From Oopsacas minuta (Eukaryota; Porifera; Hexactinellida; Lyssacinosida; Leucopsacidae), in assembly GCA_024704765.1 (NCBI GenBank), contig JAKMXF010000309.1, positions 1 through 64,000 on the forward strand: DNA of 64,000 nt. The letters run 5' to 3'. The position numbers and the translations under genes were made by a program. The notes under the pieces were generated by a model. The model was not told where the DNA came from and did no database searches. It was given only the letters and a program-made list of their open reading frames with translations. This document shows, in pieces, positions 43,509-56,198 of this stretch (the stretch's first letter is position 1; each line of letters begins with the position of its first letter).

Positions 43509-46500
43509 TTAATCTTGGCTGAATGACAGCGAATCTTTGTAGGAAATTATACGTCTCCTCCCTTTAATACATTCAGCTGCTGTCAATCTTAACGCAGTGC
43601 TACATATAGTCTCAATCTGTGTAAGAGACTCAGCTAATAAATTATAGAATCGAACTGCATCTGTGCGTTGAGATTCATTGAAAGAGGTAACATGAAAGGC
43701 CATAGAGTTATCACCATGGAAGAAATAAGCAATACCATATCCGTGTTTCGTTACTGGACCAAATCCACCTCCAATACACGTTACATCTGGCCTAGCTTTG
43801 TTAATACCGATTTGGTTGAGGGGTACCTTGTAGTATATTTGGTATAAAAACTAAGTATACATATATACACATGCATAGAGTACACGTTACATCAAACACG
43901 GATAAATCAAAATACAATAACTTTATACATTGTACATGATGAAGGTACAATAATTTTGTGTGTAAATTTTTTGGATCGCCCCTGTATTAATTGATGAACT
44001 CCTTGAAGGTAGTCAACAAAATCTATGATGTGTACTATATGTGAAATATTGAGGGGTATATGTGATTCAAATTTCAACCAACTTACATGTATATTGGCTG
44101 AGTAGTGGTTAATATTGTGATTTTTCGGAAATCTATAAAGGTGTCAATGACGTCCTAATTCGTTATAGGTGTGAATTTCCGTCCAAGACTCAAACTTGTC
44201 CGAGCCAGGCCAAAAATACTCTTGTACGCCAAAAATCAGCCTTGGGGTCTTCCAGTTTATTCAATCAATTCCGAACATATAAACATATACATTAGTTGTG
44301 TTTTAATTGTATTATAGATTGTCATACTTCGTTCCTACTACTTACTTGGCTTGTAGATATAGTATAAGGAATACTCAGTGCACTTTCCAGGAACTCAGAG
44401 TTTTCTCCCTTAAGTTTGCTCGTGATGTATAATGCAAATAAATGTCTATCAAATCCTTTTCCAACCATAGCATTCTTTACGATCATAGCATGTGCTTTGC
44501 CTGCGCTTTGTAAAAGTTTATAAGCTTTATATGAATCTATTTCATCTTCAACCATTGCACGGACAAACTGGCAAGATTCTTCTGTCAAAGATCTATACAA
44601 TACATTTGTATAAATAGACCGTATAAGGAATTATTACAATCTTATTGAACCATAATCTGAGGAAAATCCTTCTACTGTTACCAATGTAGATCCATAACCA
44701 CTCTTCTACTTATTTTCAATACGTGTTTAATCCATTAAAATATTTCAAGTTTTTGTAACGCGTAACGAAATTAATTCTCAGTATTTCCCTGTTAATTCGA
44801 ACTTTCGTATATCTCATTTCATTTTCAACCTACAAATATTATGCAACCTTGATAATTAACGAGTCTCTTGGCTTAATCTGCATTCGTATTTAACTCGGCA
44901 TTTCGTTCCTCGAATTTTTTCATAAGAACAACTATTGTTTACACATGAATACCTTGAAAGTGCAAATTTGGGAATCAACGTACTTGATTACCCCGGTATA
45001 ACTGTTCAACCAAGTTTATTAGACTAATTAGAAATTTGTGTGCTTTATATTCATAAAGTAACAACAAATTTACATATGAGAAACTTGAAAATGCGAAATT
45101 CGGATTCAGCGTATTATAGCTGTTTAGAGCAAGTCTCCACGTATATTTTAAGATTTCAAATATTTGATTACTATATATTCATAAAAGAACTCGGATAAGA
45201 AAAAAATTGATGATCCCTTTTCAAGAAAAGTACGTACTAAACGCAAGTAAGTCTTAAGCCAAGTAAATAATACTCTGCGACCAAACTTACCTTATAGCTT
45301 CTGTCCGTCCTAATTTAAAAAGCCTTGTTAAGCCAGACTCATAAGTCAGAGCAAATTCTTTCTGATCTTTGAAATAAGCCAACTGAATAGCAAGCTGGAC
45401 ATAGGCATCCGGACTCATTTTCAATTCTTTCATGCGAAAACTTCCGAATCTGTCAAACACAGAATATTTGATTTGGACTGATTTAGTATAGCCTAATGTT
45501 AAAGCTGCCTGAGTTATAATCCTTTCTTCTGCCTAGAAAATCATTGATAATAGGCTAGCGCAATCAGAGATGTATAGACAGAGTATGGTATTCGTCATTT
45601 AATAGCAAAATTCGCCTATTAGAAACCTTTTTCATGGGCATTGAGTGCATTTTGCAAGGTGCATAGTTCGCATCATGGCAAATTCGCTTATTAGCAAGGA
45701 AAATTCATGCAAAAATACGATTTGCTAATAGGCGAACTTCACTTTATAAGATAATAACAACGGTACATAACTAATTTAGGGGAACAATTTGTGTAGATTT
45801 CATAGGGTGTAATTTCCAATAATAAGGTATATAACTGCTCATTCGATACACTAGAGTAGTACCGGGATAGGAGCAACTAAACTCATGAGTAGAGTCAAGG
45901 TGGGAAAAGATTACGTCATGCCCACCCGCCCTATCCTCTTTGTATCATGGTGGAGACAAATCCCAATGACCCTAGTTGAGCCGCGGCTATTATTGGTACT
46001 TTTACATACCGTGAAAATATATCAAATGAATCAAACGCTAAAATTACCTCCTCATTAAAATTCCATTCTAACTTAGTACAGACTGCAGGCACTGGATCGG
46101 AATCATCATTAATATAACCTTGTTCGTTGTAGCGTGTTTTTTCACGATTCACCAATTTCCTATCCACCCATAGAGGGACTGGGTAATTCGTTCCCACAAA
46201 ATAATCCATTTCAATAACATTCAAACTATCAACAACTTGTACGAAGGGAGGGGCATCTGATGCTGTGTGTTCAACTGTGTAACCGAACAATCCAGTTTTA
46301 AATACGACCAAATTAATCGATTTATCCATCCATCTGTTATGACCATTGCCGTGTAGAATTGAGGCTGCGAACATTGAGAGATGATCTGCTTCTGTCTTGG
46401 GGTAAGGGTTCTTTTCTGGATCCATTATAAACGTGGGGATCTACAGAATTTGTCAAAAGTAATAACTCATTTAAAATTTGAAGATAAAGTCGGAATCGGA

Positions 46501-49500
46501 TTTTTGCCTTTGCTCATATTGGTCTATTGAGCTTTTAGTCTTTTTGAAGTAAACAATTGATAATACATATTAAATATAATTATTTGTCAAATAGTGTAAA
46601 TAATAGTAATCTATCAAAAGTAATGATAAAGTATTTTATCATATTTAAAGCTAACAACATGCAACCCTCATGTTTATTATAGATCGGCGTATTATAGCTA
46701 TCGGTTTATAAAGTCTGTCGATTTTAGATTAACGAGTATTTATCTAGACAAATTGGGTGCTCAGGTTAATTGCGTCCAAAATATGGAATAAATGAGTAAA
46801 TTTTTTACTGAGTCAACTGTATGATATATTCAGTCTCGTATAAAATGACATTGTGTATTAAATATTGTTGCTACAGATGTGATAAAAAATAGCAATAGAT
46901 AGAAACATTTCCTTCGTTTTCCTCGCTCGACCAAAAGACAGCCCTTGTGAAATATACAATTAGTAATTACCCCCCACAATATTTTCATCAACTGCCCCCA
47001 GACCCTCGCCACTGTTGATTGTAACCTGATTATATCGGTTGTGTGTCAGATGTATATGTCAATATTTCCGCTTTCTCAAACACTCAGGAATCAAAAATCT
47101 GTTATATACCTTAAGTTTAATTTATCATTTTAGTTTGTAAGCGCGAATGTACAAAACTACAAGTACAGCTAAAAACGCAAAAATCTAGAAAGTATATCTC
47201 CAATACATACCAATATTTGAGGAATTATTCAGTGTGTCATACCTTTCCAATATATCTCTCTTCAGGGTCTAAAACAATTACGAAGGCACATTCATCAATA
47301 TATCGCATATTCTTTCTATTCTGTCCATTTGACAGATATTTCTCTCTAAAATCTGCCCAAACTTCTCTGTCTCCAGCTGTAAATGAAGGAAGCATTTTGT
47401 CAGCATCTCTCACTGGAGAATCGTCAGCGAGAATTGCGAGGAATACCTTTTCAAGTTGTCTTGGTGAAACAAGTCTTTGATCTTTGATATAGTCCACTTT
47501 ATAATATCTAAATAACGATAAGAATGTTATATACAGACCAATACAGTTATTTAAATATTCATAGCTATTTGAAACTTTTCAAAGATGTAGTGCAGTGTAT
47601 ATTCAAACATTGAAATATGAGGAATTTAGAAGTTGCTCTGCAAAATCTAATATAATCTGTTACTCTCACATAGAATATGCCAAATGTATTCAGTATTTCA
47701 GATATGAACAGTAGAATCTCTAAGATACGGACACCCTTCGGACGAGACTGCCCAGATATGCAGATTTCAGCGGTTCTACTGCAGGGGAAACTTACAAAGT
47801 TACAGGTCATACATGGCCAAAATTAGTTCTGCATGGATTGGTTTAGATATAGAGTAAACTTTCTAAGCCGGGGGTTTGTCCAGAAATTTCAGGCTCGGCT
47901 CTTTCTGGACGGTAACATATTGATCCTATACAAATTTGAATCTCACGGTTGTTACTTTGTGCTTCGTGGCTGCTAAACCAAGCACCTACATAACCCTTGT
48001 TCCAAACAATTCCAAAAACATGCATAGAGATCCCTGGGACAATATGTAATGGGGCTAGCTTTGAGGTTAATTCATTAGAAATCTCTTGAAACAAATATAA
48101 AAGCAGCTAATAATTATCGCCAGAGCAACAATTGGTCCTCGAACAGAGCTAATAGAACTGAAAACTGGATCAAAAACTCCAATAGACACTGGTCATAGAT
48201 AGATCCAGGGGGCAGGGGCATGGGGTCCCCTTAGAGGAGAAAAAAGTCAATTTACTCGCATACATGCCAATATATTACAGTGTTATCTCTATATCGGGCT
48301 CCAAATTCCTCTGTAAGTTGTCCAAAATCCATCTGCATCCCAAATACATATACAGAGGGGAATTACTCCAACCAAAGACATTGATTAATGAGGTCAATAG
48401 TACGCACAATCAGTACTTTTATCAAAACTGAAAATCTTTTGACATTTGACTTTCAGTAGCCAGTTACTGACTATTCATTCGTTCGAATGGAGTCAATCCG
48501 AGATAACAACGACAATTATTTAGTACTAGCTGGGCTCTCAACTCTTACGATCTCGTCTTGAGTCTCATGAAGTGGTCTCGCGAGCCATATGTGGTCAGTG
48601 GGTCACCGTTTGTAAACCCTTGTTCTACTGTATCACAATTAGTTTACAGCTTGATAAAAATTCTGATCCAGGCTGGACCGTCCTGACAGAATCAGCACAG
48701 GAAGATTCCCACATGATACAACAACAATTACTATGTATATGTCCGACAAATTCTGTGGTTTGATGGCCCTAGTAGTGCTTGCATCGATTCGGACCGGACC
48801 GTGCAATTTTGCTGCCGATATAGCTTAATATATATAAAATTCTATTTAATTTTGTCATGCTAAAGTGGTTTAGCAAACACTAAGCAGTTATTCTTACATT
48901 TCAAAGTAGAAATGATAATAGTGTTATTGCAAACACTTAGTTATGCTAACCCAAGTAAATATTCTACATCTTATGGTTGGATGCGAGATGTCCATTTGAA
49001 TGTTTTGGGACAAAGTAGAAAGAGATAAAAAAAGTTCTAGGTTGCTACTACATAATCACTTACCTGCCTTCGTTGTAAACAATAACATATCCGGTCTCTA
49101 TTCCAGGAGAAACCAGTTCCCGATCAAGAGGACTCTTAGAAGGGACTCTAGTGAAATTGTACAATTTCCTATACTGTTCACTACATAACGGCAAATTCGT
49201 TCCGGGTAGAGCGAAAGGAGAATAATTCCCTGTTTGAATTAAATATCTGTAATACATTAATAGATGGGAGAGTGAAGCGGCTCTGCTGGCCTGTCTGAAG
49301 TTCTGGGGTGTACCGAATGGGCAGTGCAGAGCCACTGATGTGTTTATCATTAGACCAGGGTTAGGACTTGTGTTATCAGTTGGATTCATTGATCGACGTC
49401 CAGCTAGACAATGCAATGTAATCTCTATTATCGAATCTCAATTGTTTGTTTGTTTGTTTGTCTCTGTTTGTTTATTGTCAAGGAAATGGTTTACGGTATA

Positions 49501-50709
49501 CTATTTGAATTTTTTTGTATAAAATTGTTAACAATTTTTGATAATACACAAGATTTTATGAAAATAATTATCCAAATTGTTTGTATAGTCAGTTGAGGCG
49601 TAAATTTCAGGAACAAGTGGACTAGGTACTACATCTATTCTTGAATTATATTTTCAATGAATAATATTGGGGAGAAAATATCCGAAGCGCCCACCCATTA
49701 TTTTAATTATCATTGGTCTTGAGTAACCATACTGAATATGCTGAATCCGATTTTCACACCTTGGAGTTAATCATACTTAATTAAGAAATGAAACTCTTTA
49801 ATGATACTGGAAGTGAGTAGGATGGGCTATATCAACTATCAACTCATTTTTATACCCAACTCATTCAAATAATTAAATTTGGTTACTAAACTCATAGCTT
49901 ATTCAACTCATCATATTGAGAAATAAGTGGTTCTACTAACTAATTTTGAGAAATGAGCTGGTTCTATCAATTCATTTACCGTTCTTCCAACCTACTCATT
50001 CTTATATGTTAGATATCTACTGTATTATCAACTGTTTGACATTTCGTCCCATAAAAAATATTTCAAAACTGTCAGATTTCGAAAGATCGCGCGAACGGAC
50101 GTAACAATTATCCCACAGCTTTACGAATTATGATATACCTGCTAGATACGCGTAATCTGTCCAATACTCACTGACATAATTGTCAGTTGATTTGTGACGG
50201 ATGACAAGTTCTTTTTGTAACTCTAAACCTTCTTCTTGTAAGAATGTGCGAGCTAATTCCTCATGCTTGTCATACTTTTCCTTACTCAACAACGGTCTAA
50301 CTGATGTTAAATACTTCGAGATTGTATCTTCCAACTTTTGCAAAGGAAATTTTGGTAGATAATTTTGAAAATCATACAATTTTCGATTCCTTGGGCAGAG
50401 AAAAAATTTAGTCGATATTCTCCAGAGTTTGGTCTTGAAAGAGGGAGATTTGGGATTGTCAAATATCCAATCTGTATAAGATAGAATGCGCCGAATGGTG
50501 AAACGGAACATTACAATTGACATGTACCAACTGCAGAGACAAAAAGCAAAAAGTTCCAATAAATCAATGATGGTCGAAAGGTGAGTATTTTCTTCGATGA
50601 AATCAATCGACATAGGCAAGATAGAATCATTATAGAGGTAGTAGAGGAAGAAAGTTGCAAGAAATAGGATTATGAGATGGTAGAAAGACGGTTGATATAT
50701 ACTCGCCAT
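43509..50709 (-). CDS. CPT1: Carnitine O-palmitoyltransferase 1, seven exons
   Basis: Minus-strand exons 50709-50139, 49403-49064, 47507-47243, 46440-46006, 45532-45291, 44592-44346 and 43826-43509 join in phase into 2418 bases (805 residues; human CPT1A has 773). Introns are GT-AG; the exon 4 donor TAT|GTAAAA was chosen to keep phase. The enzyme transfers long-chain acyl groups from CoA to carnitine at the outer mitochondrial membrane. Two membrane segments lie near residues 8-27 and 48-70. The catalytic His is near residue 450 in YTVEHTASDAP. The family motifs FVRAMV, GFDRHLFALY, STSQ and GGGFGPVTKHGYGIAY are present. The N-terminal regulatory stretch that precedes the first membrane helix in vertebrate CPT1 is missing from this start. 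A pyrimidine-rich tract ending in TAG just before the ATG could be an acceptor for an upstream exon I did not find. Confidence 0.93.
44055..44300. repeat. Interspersed repeat family B, copy 2 (in a CPT1 intron)
   Basis: Similar to 9283-9515, with the shared segments gtgattcaaatttcaacca and gactcaaacttgtccga. Confidence 0.5.
45603..45735. repeat. Inverted-repeat element in a CPT1 intron
   Basis: tagcaaaattcgcctattag at the left and its near-complement ctaataggcgaact at the right, with a further copy of the unit in between (aaattcgcttattagcaagg). Related sequence lies at 52785-52930. Looks like a small MITE family. Confidence 0.5.
47709..47781. mobile_element. 73-base pogo-like MITE remnant in CPT1 intron 2
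   Basis: CAGTAGAATCTCTAAGATAC at one end and, inverted, CAGTAGAACCGCTGAAATCT at the other; same end family as 51318-51624. Confidence 0.5.
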
Positions 50710-51317
50710 TTTGTCTAATGAAAAAAAGTATATGTTGGTAAATTTGTCAATAACTTATCAAGTAATTCCTCATGTATTTTTCGACAACCTGGGAGAAATG
50801 GTGCGATCAATGGAAATGGTGTGATTTAAGGCTATCAAAAAATTCAAAATATCACCTCATCACAAAGGTAAATAGATACGAGAATACAAATCTATTGTAT
50901 CATAATCATTTTTATTGAATACACATATAAATTCAAGAAATTTGAGCAATAACATTCCTAAGCTAATTATGAATTTATAATTCTAATTTTGTTATGTAAG
51001 AATATTAATTAATGAAATTGATATGTCTAATAAAACAATATTATAGTTCAATGTTACTAATCCAATCATAAGGGGATAAACTTAAATTTCCAGAAACGCT
51101 AAGTAATAGAACACGAGACAGGCCGAAAATGCCCCTAATTTCGTAAGCCGACTTGCCAACTGTCTCGTTATTGGCGGGACGTCCCGCATTTTCGGATATG
51201 CGTTGAGGCTAATACAATGTGTCCGCCAAAACTTGCCTAAAACCTCATGTTCCCGCTTTTTTGTAGACCAGTGTGATGTAAATATGCTACGTCCCGCGAT
51301 TTCCCAATATATTAGTA
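50710..51317. other. Upstream of CPT1, nothing coding recognised
   Basis: The CPT1 promoter, or a missing first exon, should lie here or beyond. I see no reading frame resembling the CPT1 N-terminal regulatory region. Confidence 0.35.
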
Positions 51318-51624
51318 CAGTCGAACCTCCGAGATCCGGACCTCCAAGATACGGGCACCTCCCTCAACCAGGCACCCTTATTTTATATCAGTCCAAAAGA
51401 ATTTCACCATTTCATATAATTCTCCTCATACTAACGTTGACTTCAGTTACTCTATTTCATGTTGGATTACGTTTGTATACAGTAAGTAAACTTGATAACA
51501 GAATTCGAATACCTAAGGGAACTCATATGTACATTATGGGTTGTAACTACCATAGAGTTAATGATATTTCCGAGATCCAGGCACCCTCCAGTCCCACATT
51601 GCCCGGATCTCGGAGGTTCTACTG
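51318..51624. mobile_element. Pogo-like MITE
   Basis: Ends CAGTCGAACCTCCGAGATCC and, inverted, CAGTAGAACCTCCGAGATCC, with TA on both sides (51316-51317 and 51625-51626). 307 bases, no transposase. Confidence 0.8.
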
Positions 51625-53256
51625 TACTAACCTTCCATCCCATTTCTTCACTCAGGTTGGCAAGTAGGCATAGGTTGTCAATAAGAACCATTTACTGGAC
51701 GGATGTTTTATGTGTTATTATCGTTATAAATGAAGATTTACAGAAGAGCAATGTAAGAAAATATGCGCACGGTTAAAATTGAACAATATACATTAGGCTG
51801 ACTACTATTCTGTATCTACAAATAGCTATACACGTACTCAACTCAATATCCATACTATCTATAATTATAAAAATAGAAATATAATGCCATCTCCACCTCA
51901 TTTTCCAGGAAAATCTTGGATGAGGAACAACTTATTTACGTTAATTAACTGATTACGGTCGAAGTTTCACGATCGCAATGAAAAGGAACACTAAAATTTG
52001 ATCCCTCCGTTTTAACCAATTCCCGCACCAAAACGAGATTTTAGCACCCTTTGACGTCATAAAATCACATAATATTTCCGGCTGTATTCGTTAAAATAGC
52101 AAATATTTATTTTCAATTTCTATGGATCGATTGCTATAATTACCAACATCGTTTACCTACCAGCAATACTGAAAAATCTGAAATACCATTTGTTGAGATT
52201 GTCAATAATGTTTGTTAGATTGTATTGTATTATAATTAAAACCACTAAGAATGCATATTGGATAATGTTCTCGTATATTAGCAGCTTGATTGCATTTATA
52301 TGTGTTCAACACAATGGACCCAATAACACTATTGTTATCTCAGATCATTATATAACAAGTTAAAGTGACTACATTTGATAGAAATAATAACTAAAAGTAC
52401 TGAAATTGCGCTTAATGAAACAAATGTGTTTTGGAGCAAAGCATTTTCAGTTATGTACATTTATACGAATAAACATTAGAAATATTTTCAATTTTAAGCA
52501 TATTTATTTATTTCAAACTCGAAATATTCTATTATTCATTATAGTTCTTCTAGCCGTTTTAACGTTACTTAACGCAAAATCCCCTAACCTTGACCTCCCT
52601 CCCCTTGTAGCGTTAACGTTTGAACGGTCCCTAAACCCAGTGGTATTTCAGGATAATACTTAGTTTGGAAGTGTTCATGTTGCAGTAATCTTATGGAGTG
52701 TTAATTTCCTATAATGAAGTCATTCTATCTGTTCGATTTTGGCATTTAGAGAAGACAAAGTGGAAACCGCGCGCAGCGCGTACTGTCTATTAGCAAATCG
52801 TATTATGTTATAATTTTCCTTGCTAATACGCGAATTTTGCTATTAATATGCACACTAATTACCATACAAAACTGCATTCTATGTTCATGAAAAATTTTTC
52901 CTATTAGACGAATTGCGAATAGTCGGTTTCCAGTGTATTTTAATATTACGTAATAAATTTGTAGTATGTATAAATATATACTGACTAATTTTAGTTCCTA
53001 TTCTAAGGATTCTAATGTATAAACCCTACTCGAATAATATTAGAAACATACTCGACTTTTGAATGAGTGATATGATTGAACTAATAGACAGACATATTCT
53101 TTCTTGTCTCACATGCTACAACAATCGGTGAATATGTTTTCTATTTTACACAAATTATACTAGATTTTGTAGGGATATGTTTTCTTTCTGAAAATATACA
53201 ACTGCCAAATATGTATCATCATAAAAATAGAATATGTATATATAGTTATGTAAACA
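51625..53256. other. Intergenic with small repeats
   Basis: Holds the TTAA MITE at 51945-52094 and a relative of the 45603 inverted-repeat element at 52785-52930. Otherwise no supported gene. Confidence 0.4.
51945..52094. mobile_element. TTAA-type MITE, solo copy away from NHL genes
   Basis: TTAACTGATTACGG at 51945 and CTGTATTCGTTAA ending at 52094, with the same interior (aaaaggaacactaaaattt, acgagattttagcac) as the copies in the long NHL promoters. Its presence here shows that it is a mobile repeat, not a part of the NHL promoter by descent. Confidence 0.6.
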
Positions 53257-53652
53257 ATGAAAATCAACAAAAAGATACAATCAATAACAATGGAAGGTCT
53301 AAGTAGCGTTCTGAAAAAGAGTGTGACTATTCCTCATCTAACTTTAGATAACTTGAAAGAAAATCTTGATGCTGAAAGAGTAAAAATGACAGATTTAAGA
53401 GAACTTGAGAGAATCGCGAAAAATATTAATCCTTCAGATAAGGATAACAATAATATTTATTGCACATTATGGGAGATTCGTAGGTCTGAAACAAGTAGAA
53501 GAGCAACGCAAAAATGTAAAAATAACAAAATGGAGAGGGATATTAGAAATTTGGAAAAGAGGAAAGAAATTCTTCATAAAGAGAAAAATGACCTTGAATA
53601 TGAAATTTGGTACTATTCCTCAGCATTATCAATGGGAGGATATTATCCATAA
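53257..53652 (+). CDS. Divergent bZIP-like protein (Fos/ATF3/JDP2 style)
   Basis: 131 codons, single exon, from ATG 53257; ATG 53290 has the stronger context. Residues about 75-92 form a basic region, RRSETSRRATQKCKNNK, aligning with the N-x2-AAxKCRxKK core of AP-1/ATF proteins. The invariant Asn is replaced by Ser, the Ala pair is altered and Arg is replaced by Lys in KCR. A heptad series M92, L99, L106, L113, Y120 follows, with no break. This would allow dimerisation, while DNA specificity may be altered by the lost Asn. It ends a few residues after the zipper, like JDP2 and ATF3. Role inferred from the motif only. Confidence 0.6.
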   Translation: MKINKKIQSITMEGLSSVLKKSVTIPHLTLDNLKENLDAERVKMTDLRELERIAKNINPSDKDNNNIYCTLWEIRRSETSRRATQKCKNNKMERDIRNLEKRKEILHKEKNDLEYEIWYYSSALSMGGYYP

Positions 53653-54948
53653 TTGTTCATAACTTACACATTTATACTGTATTACATTACCTGCTCAATC
53701 AATCAATTAATGAAATGATTTCTCTCTTTGTTCATTTTAGGAAATTATGCTTTATAGCAAGAGAAGGTATTTGGACATTCTTGCTGATTTAAATCTTGGG
53801 GTACTACATTCTAATGGAATTGTTTATTGAATAGTGCTTAGGACTGAGGAAGGCATTTCATGAATTAATGAATTGGTGAATTTATCAATTAATACTATTA
53901 TAGTCTTTGCTTTTAGTTTTCGTGGTTTACAGAAACTATGAATTTATTTTAACAACGAAGATTTATAGATGTACAAATATTAACAGTCCAAATAATTCTA
54001 CATTCTTCTCTTCATGTTAATAAATACTGTTTTTACAAAGCAGCAGCAAGCAGATTTCAATTGGTCAACCTGACCTACGTTAAAGATTGGAGCCACCGAA
54101 GTTGCCGGTTGACTAATACATTTTCTTTCTCTCAGCAGTCCAAATGTTAGTCCGTTTGAAACCTAACCAACTGGACCGTATCCTACACCCTTTGTATATG
54201 TGTATGTATACAATTAGTTTAAATCATACACTAAAGGTTCGACAATTTCTGATGTCATTAACTTCACATGAATGTTTCTAAGATAATAATAAATGCACAC
54301 GCTATAGTAGGTTGGTTGATTTAAGAAAAGTTATTTTTGTGCTAGCATTGATTAGAGAATATTATTCTTCTAGGAAAATTAACTGTAATATAATACTGTC
54401 CTTTAAATAAATTACCCTCCAAAGGTCACTTATAATACAATGTTGCTTGTGTGATTTGACCTTTGGGAGTATGATATTTCTAATTCAATCACAGCATATA
54501 ACCGAATTAATTTTCTTATGTAACTTAAGTAATTTCAAGAATATTTTCTAGTTCGTGATAAGCACGTGCTTAATTTTTCTATAGAATTAACAACAATTTT
54601 CACTGAGGGAGTAATTTATCTTTACAACAGAGCGAACATTTCTTTCGTAATTATTCAAATTGATTCTAGTAAAATCACCTTTAATTTCTTATTGATATAT
54701 AATATTTATATAATTACATTATATTACCATGTATTCAGTAACCCGTGGTATTAAAATACGGAAAATTGTGATTATTCTAATTTTCCATATTTTAATACCC
54801 CAAATATACAAAATATTAAATAAACAATCAATCAAATTTAAACAAACAACTCCAACCCCCAAATCAATCAATCAATCAATCAAATATCTAAGGTATGCCG
54901 GCGCCATCACCTATTCCAACTCCGCTCCTCCATTTACCCTGGATCCTC
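53653..54948. other. Intergenic, nothing recognised
   Basis: AT-rich; contains short tandem aatcaatcaatc at about 54863-54880. No supported gene. Confidence 0.4.
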
Positions 54949-55810
54949 TTAGATATATGTTGGTACCAGTAGTATTGCAAAAGATAGTCTAGTACTTACC
55001 CAACCCATGATTTCACTCTACCGCTTGTTCCATCTATAAGATAATTTATCGGCCAACATTTTAGTCAACGAAACAGCCTCGCGTCTCATTAGGCCGTCAA
55101 CTTGATTTGCAAATGGCGAGAAGGAAGCACGTCTCAATTCTATAGCCTGTGAATATTTCGTCTTTTTAGCCTGCTCAGCTGAGGAGAGTACAGCATCTAC
55201 ACTACGTTCAGTATAAGACTGGGGTCAGTGTGAACGAAACGGATATCATACAATGCCTCAGTTTATGGTTGTCATATTCTCTTAACTCCCAAATCTGGAA
55301 ATATCGCAGGCATTCCTAACAAGTTTTGCTTCCCTTACTATCGGTTCTCGAACTACACATTTATAAGTCATTGAAGCAATATCACCAAGGGCATCTCTCA
55401 CTTCATTATGTCTCTGTGATACCAATCCTCCTTTTTTACAGTCAAGGGCGTGTTGTAGGTTAAAACTCGAACCACTCCATCGCAGAAAGCAGGGATTCTC
55501 AGGATATCGCAAGTATAATGTAAAGCCAGAGCATCACGAAACTCTATAGGGGGAGATCAAATGTTCACGGGAAACAGGTATTACTTTTAACCAGCTGGAA
55601 TGCTTCCCACTCGCCGCTCGCTTGATAGTATGTATCTTCTTCGGGTCGAGAGACTCCAGAGCAGACTCCAGCTTTTATTTATCTTGAATGTGTTGTTCCT
55701 TACGAAAGTATGCTCGTGCTTTGGATATTTCTTCATTATGACTTTGAAAATATTTATTTTCGATATTGCGGATCTTTTAGAACTACAATAGATGTATTCA
55801 ATCAATTCCA
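54949..55810 (-). mobile_element. Non-LTR retrotransposon ORF2, C-terminal fragment
   Basis: Minus-strand frames read KARAYFRKEQHIQDK, then ALESLDPKKIHTIKRAASGK and SSWLKVIPVSREHFDL. These are followed by FNLQHALDCKKGGLVSQRHN and NEVRDALGDIASM, then RSVDAVLSSAEQAKKTKYSQ, VDGLMRREAVSL and the end WVSTRLSFAILL with a stop at 54951-54949. This is the typical order downstream of the reverse transcriptase in a widespread animal LINE group. Several frame shifts and one stop mean it is dead. The catalytic YADD part is not in this fragment. Confidence 0.75.
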
Positions 55811-56198
55811 GGCTTTACTTTTCGATCAATTTCATGCCTTCGTATGATTCATTATAATTCAGATTTGATTTTCTATTCAAATAAATTTATCATAAATAAA
55901 TTCATCTGTCTAAATCCTTCCAAAAGTTACCTGTAGAATTGATCTATTCATCTTATATATCCTCTGTACATTCAAGTGATTTCTGAAAACCATAAAAAAT
56001 TGACTTTACTCAAATTTCAATTCCTTTCAATTTATAATATAGTTTTCTCACTTTATTTGATTGGAAAATCCATATGTTTAGTAGTGAAAAGATTTCGGAA
56101 ATAATTATATTTCCTCGTAGTATGACAAATAATTACTATATAAATGTGGACAAGTTTCAGAAAATATAAATCAAAACTAAATCAGTAAAGATTCAGAA

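Noticed and set aside
47843-48094. 83-codon minus-strand frame inside CPT1 intron 2
   Set aside because: CPT1 exons 2 and 3 join in phase without it and nothing in it matches the family; no other support.
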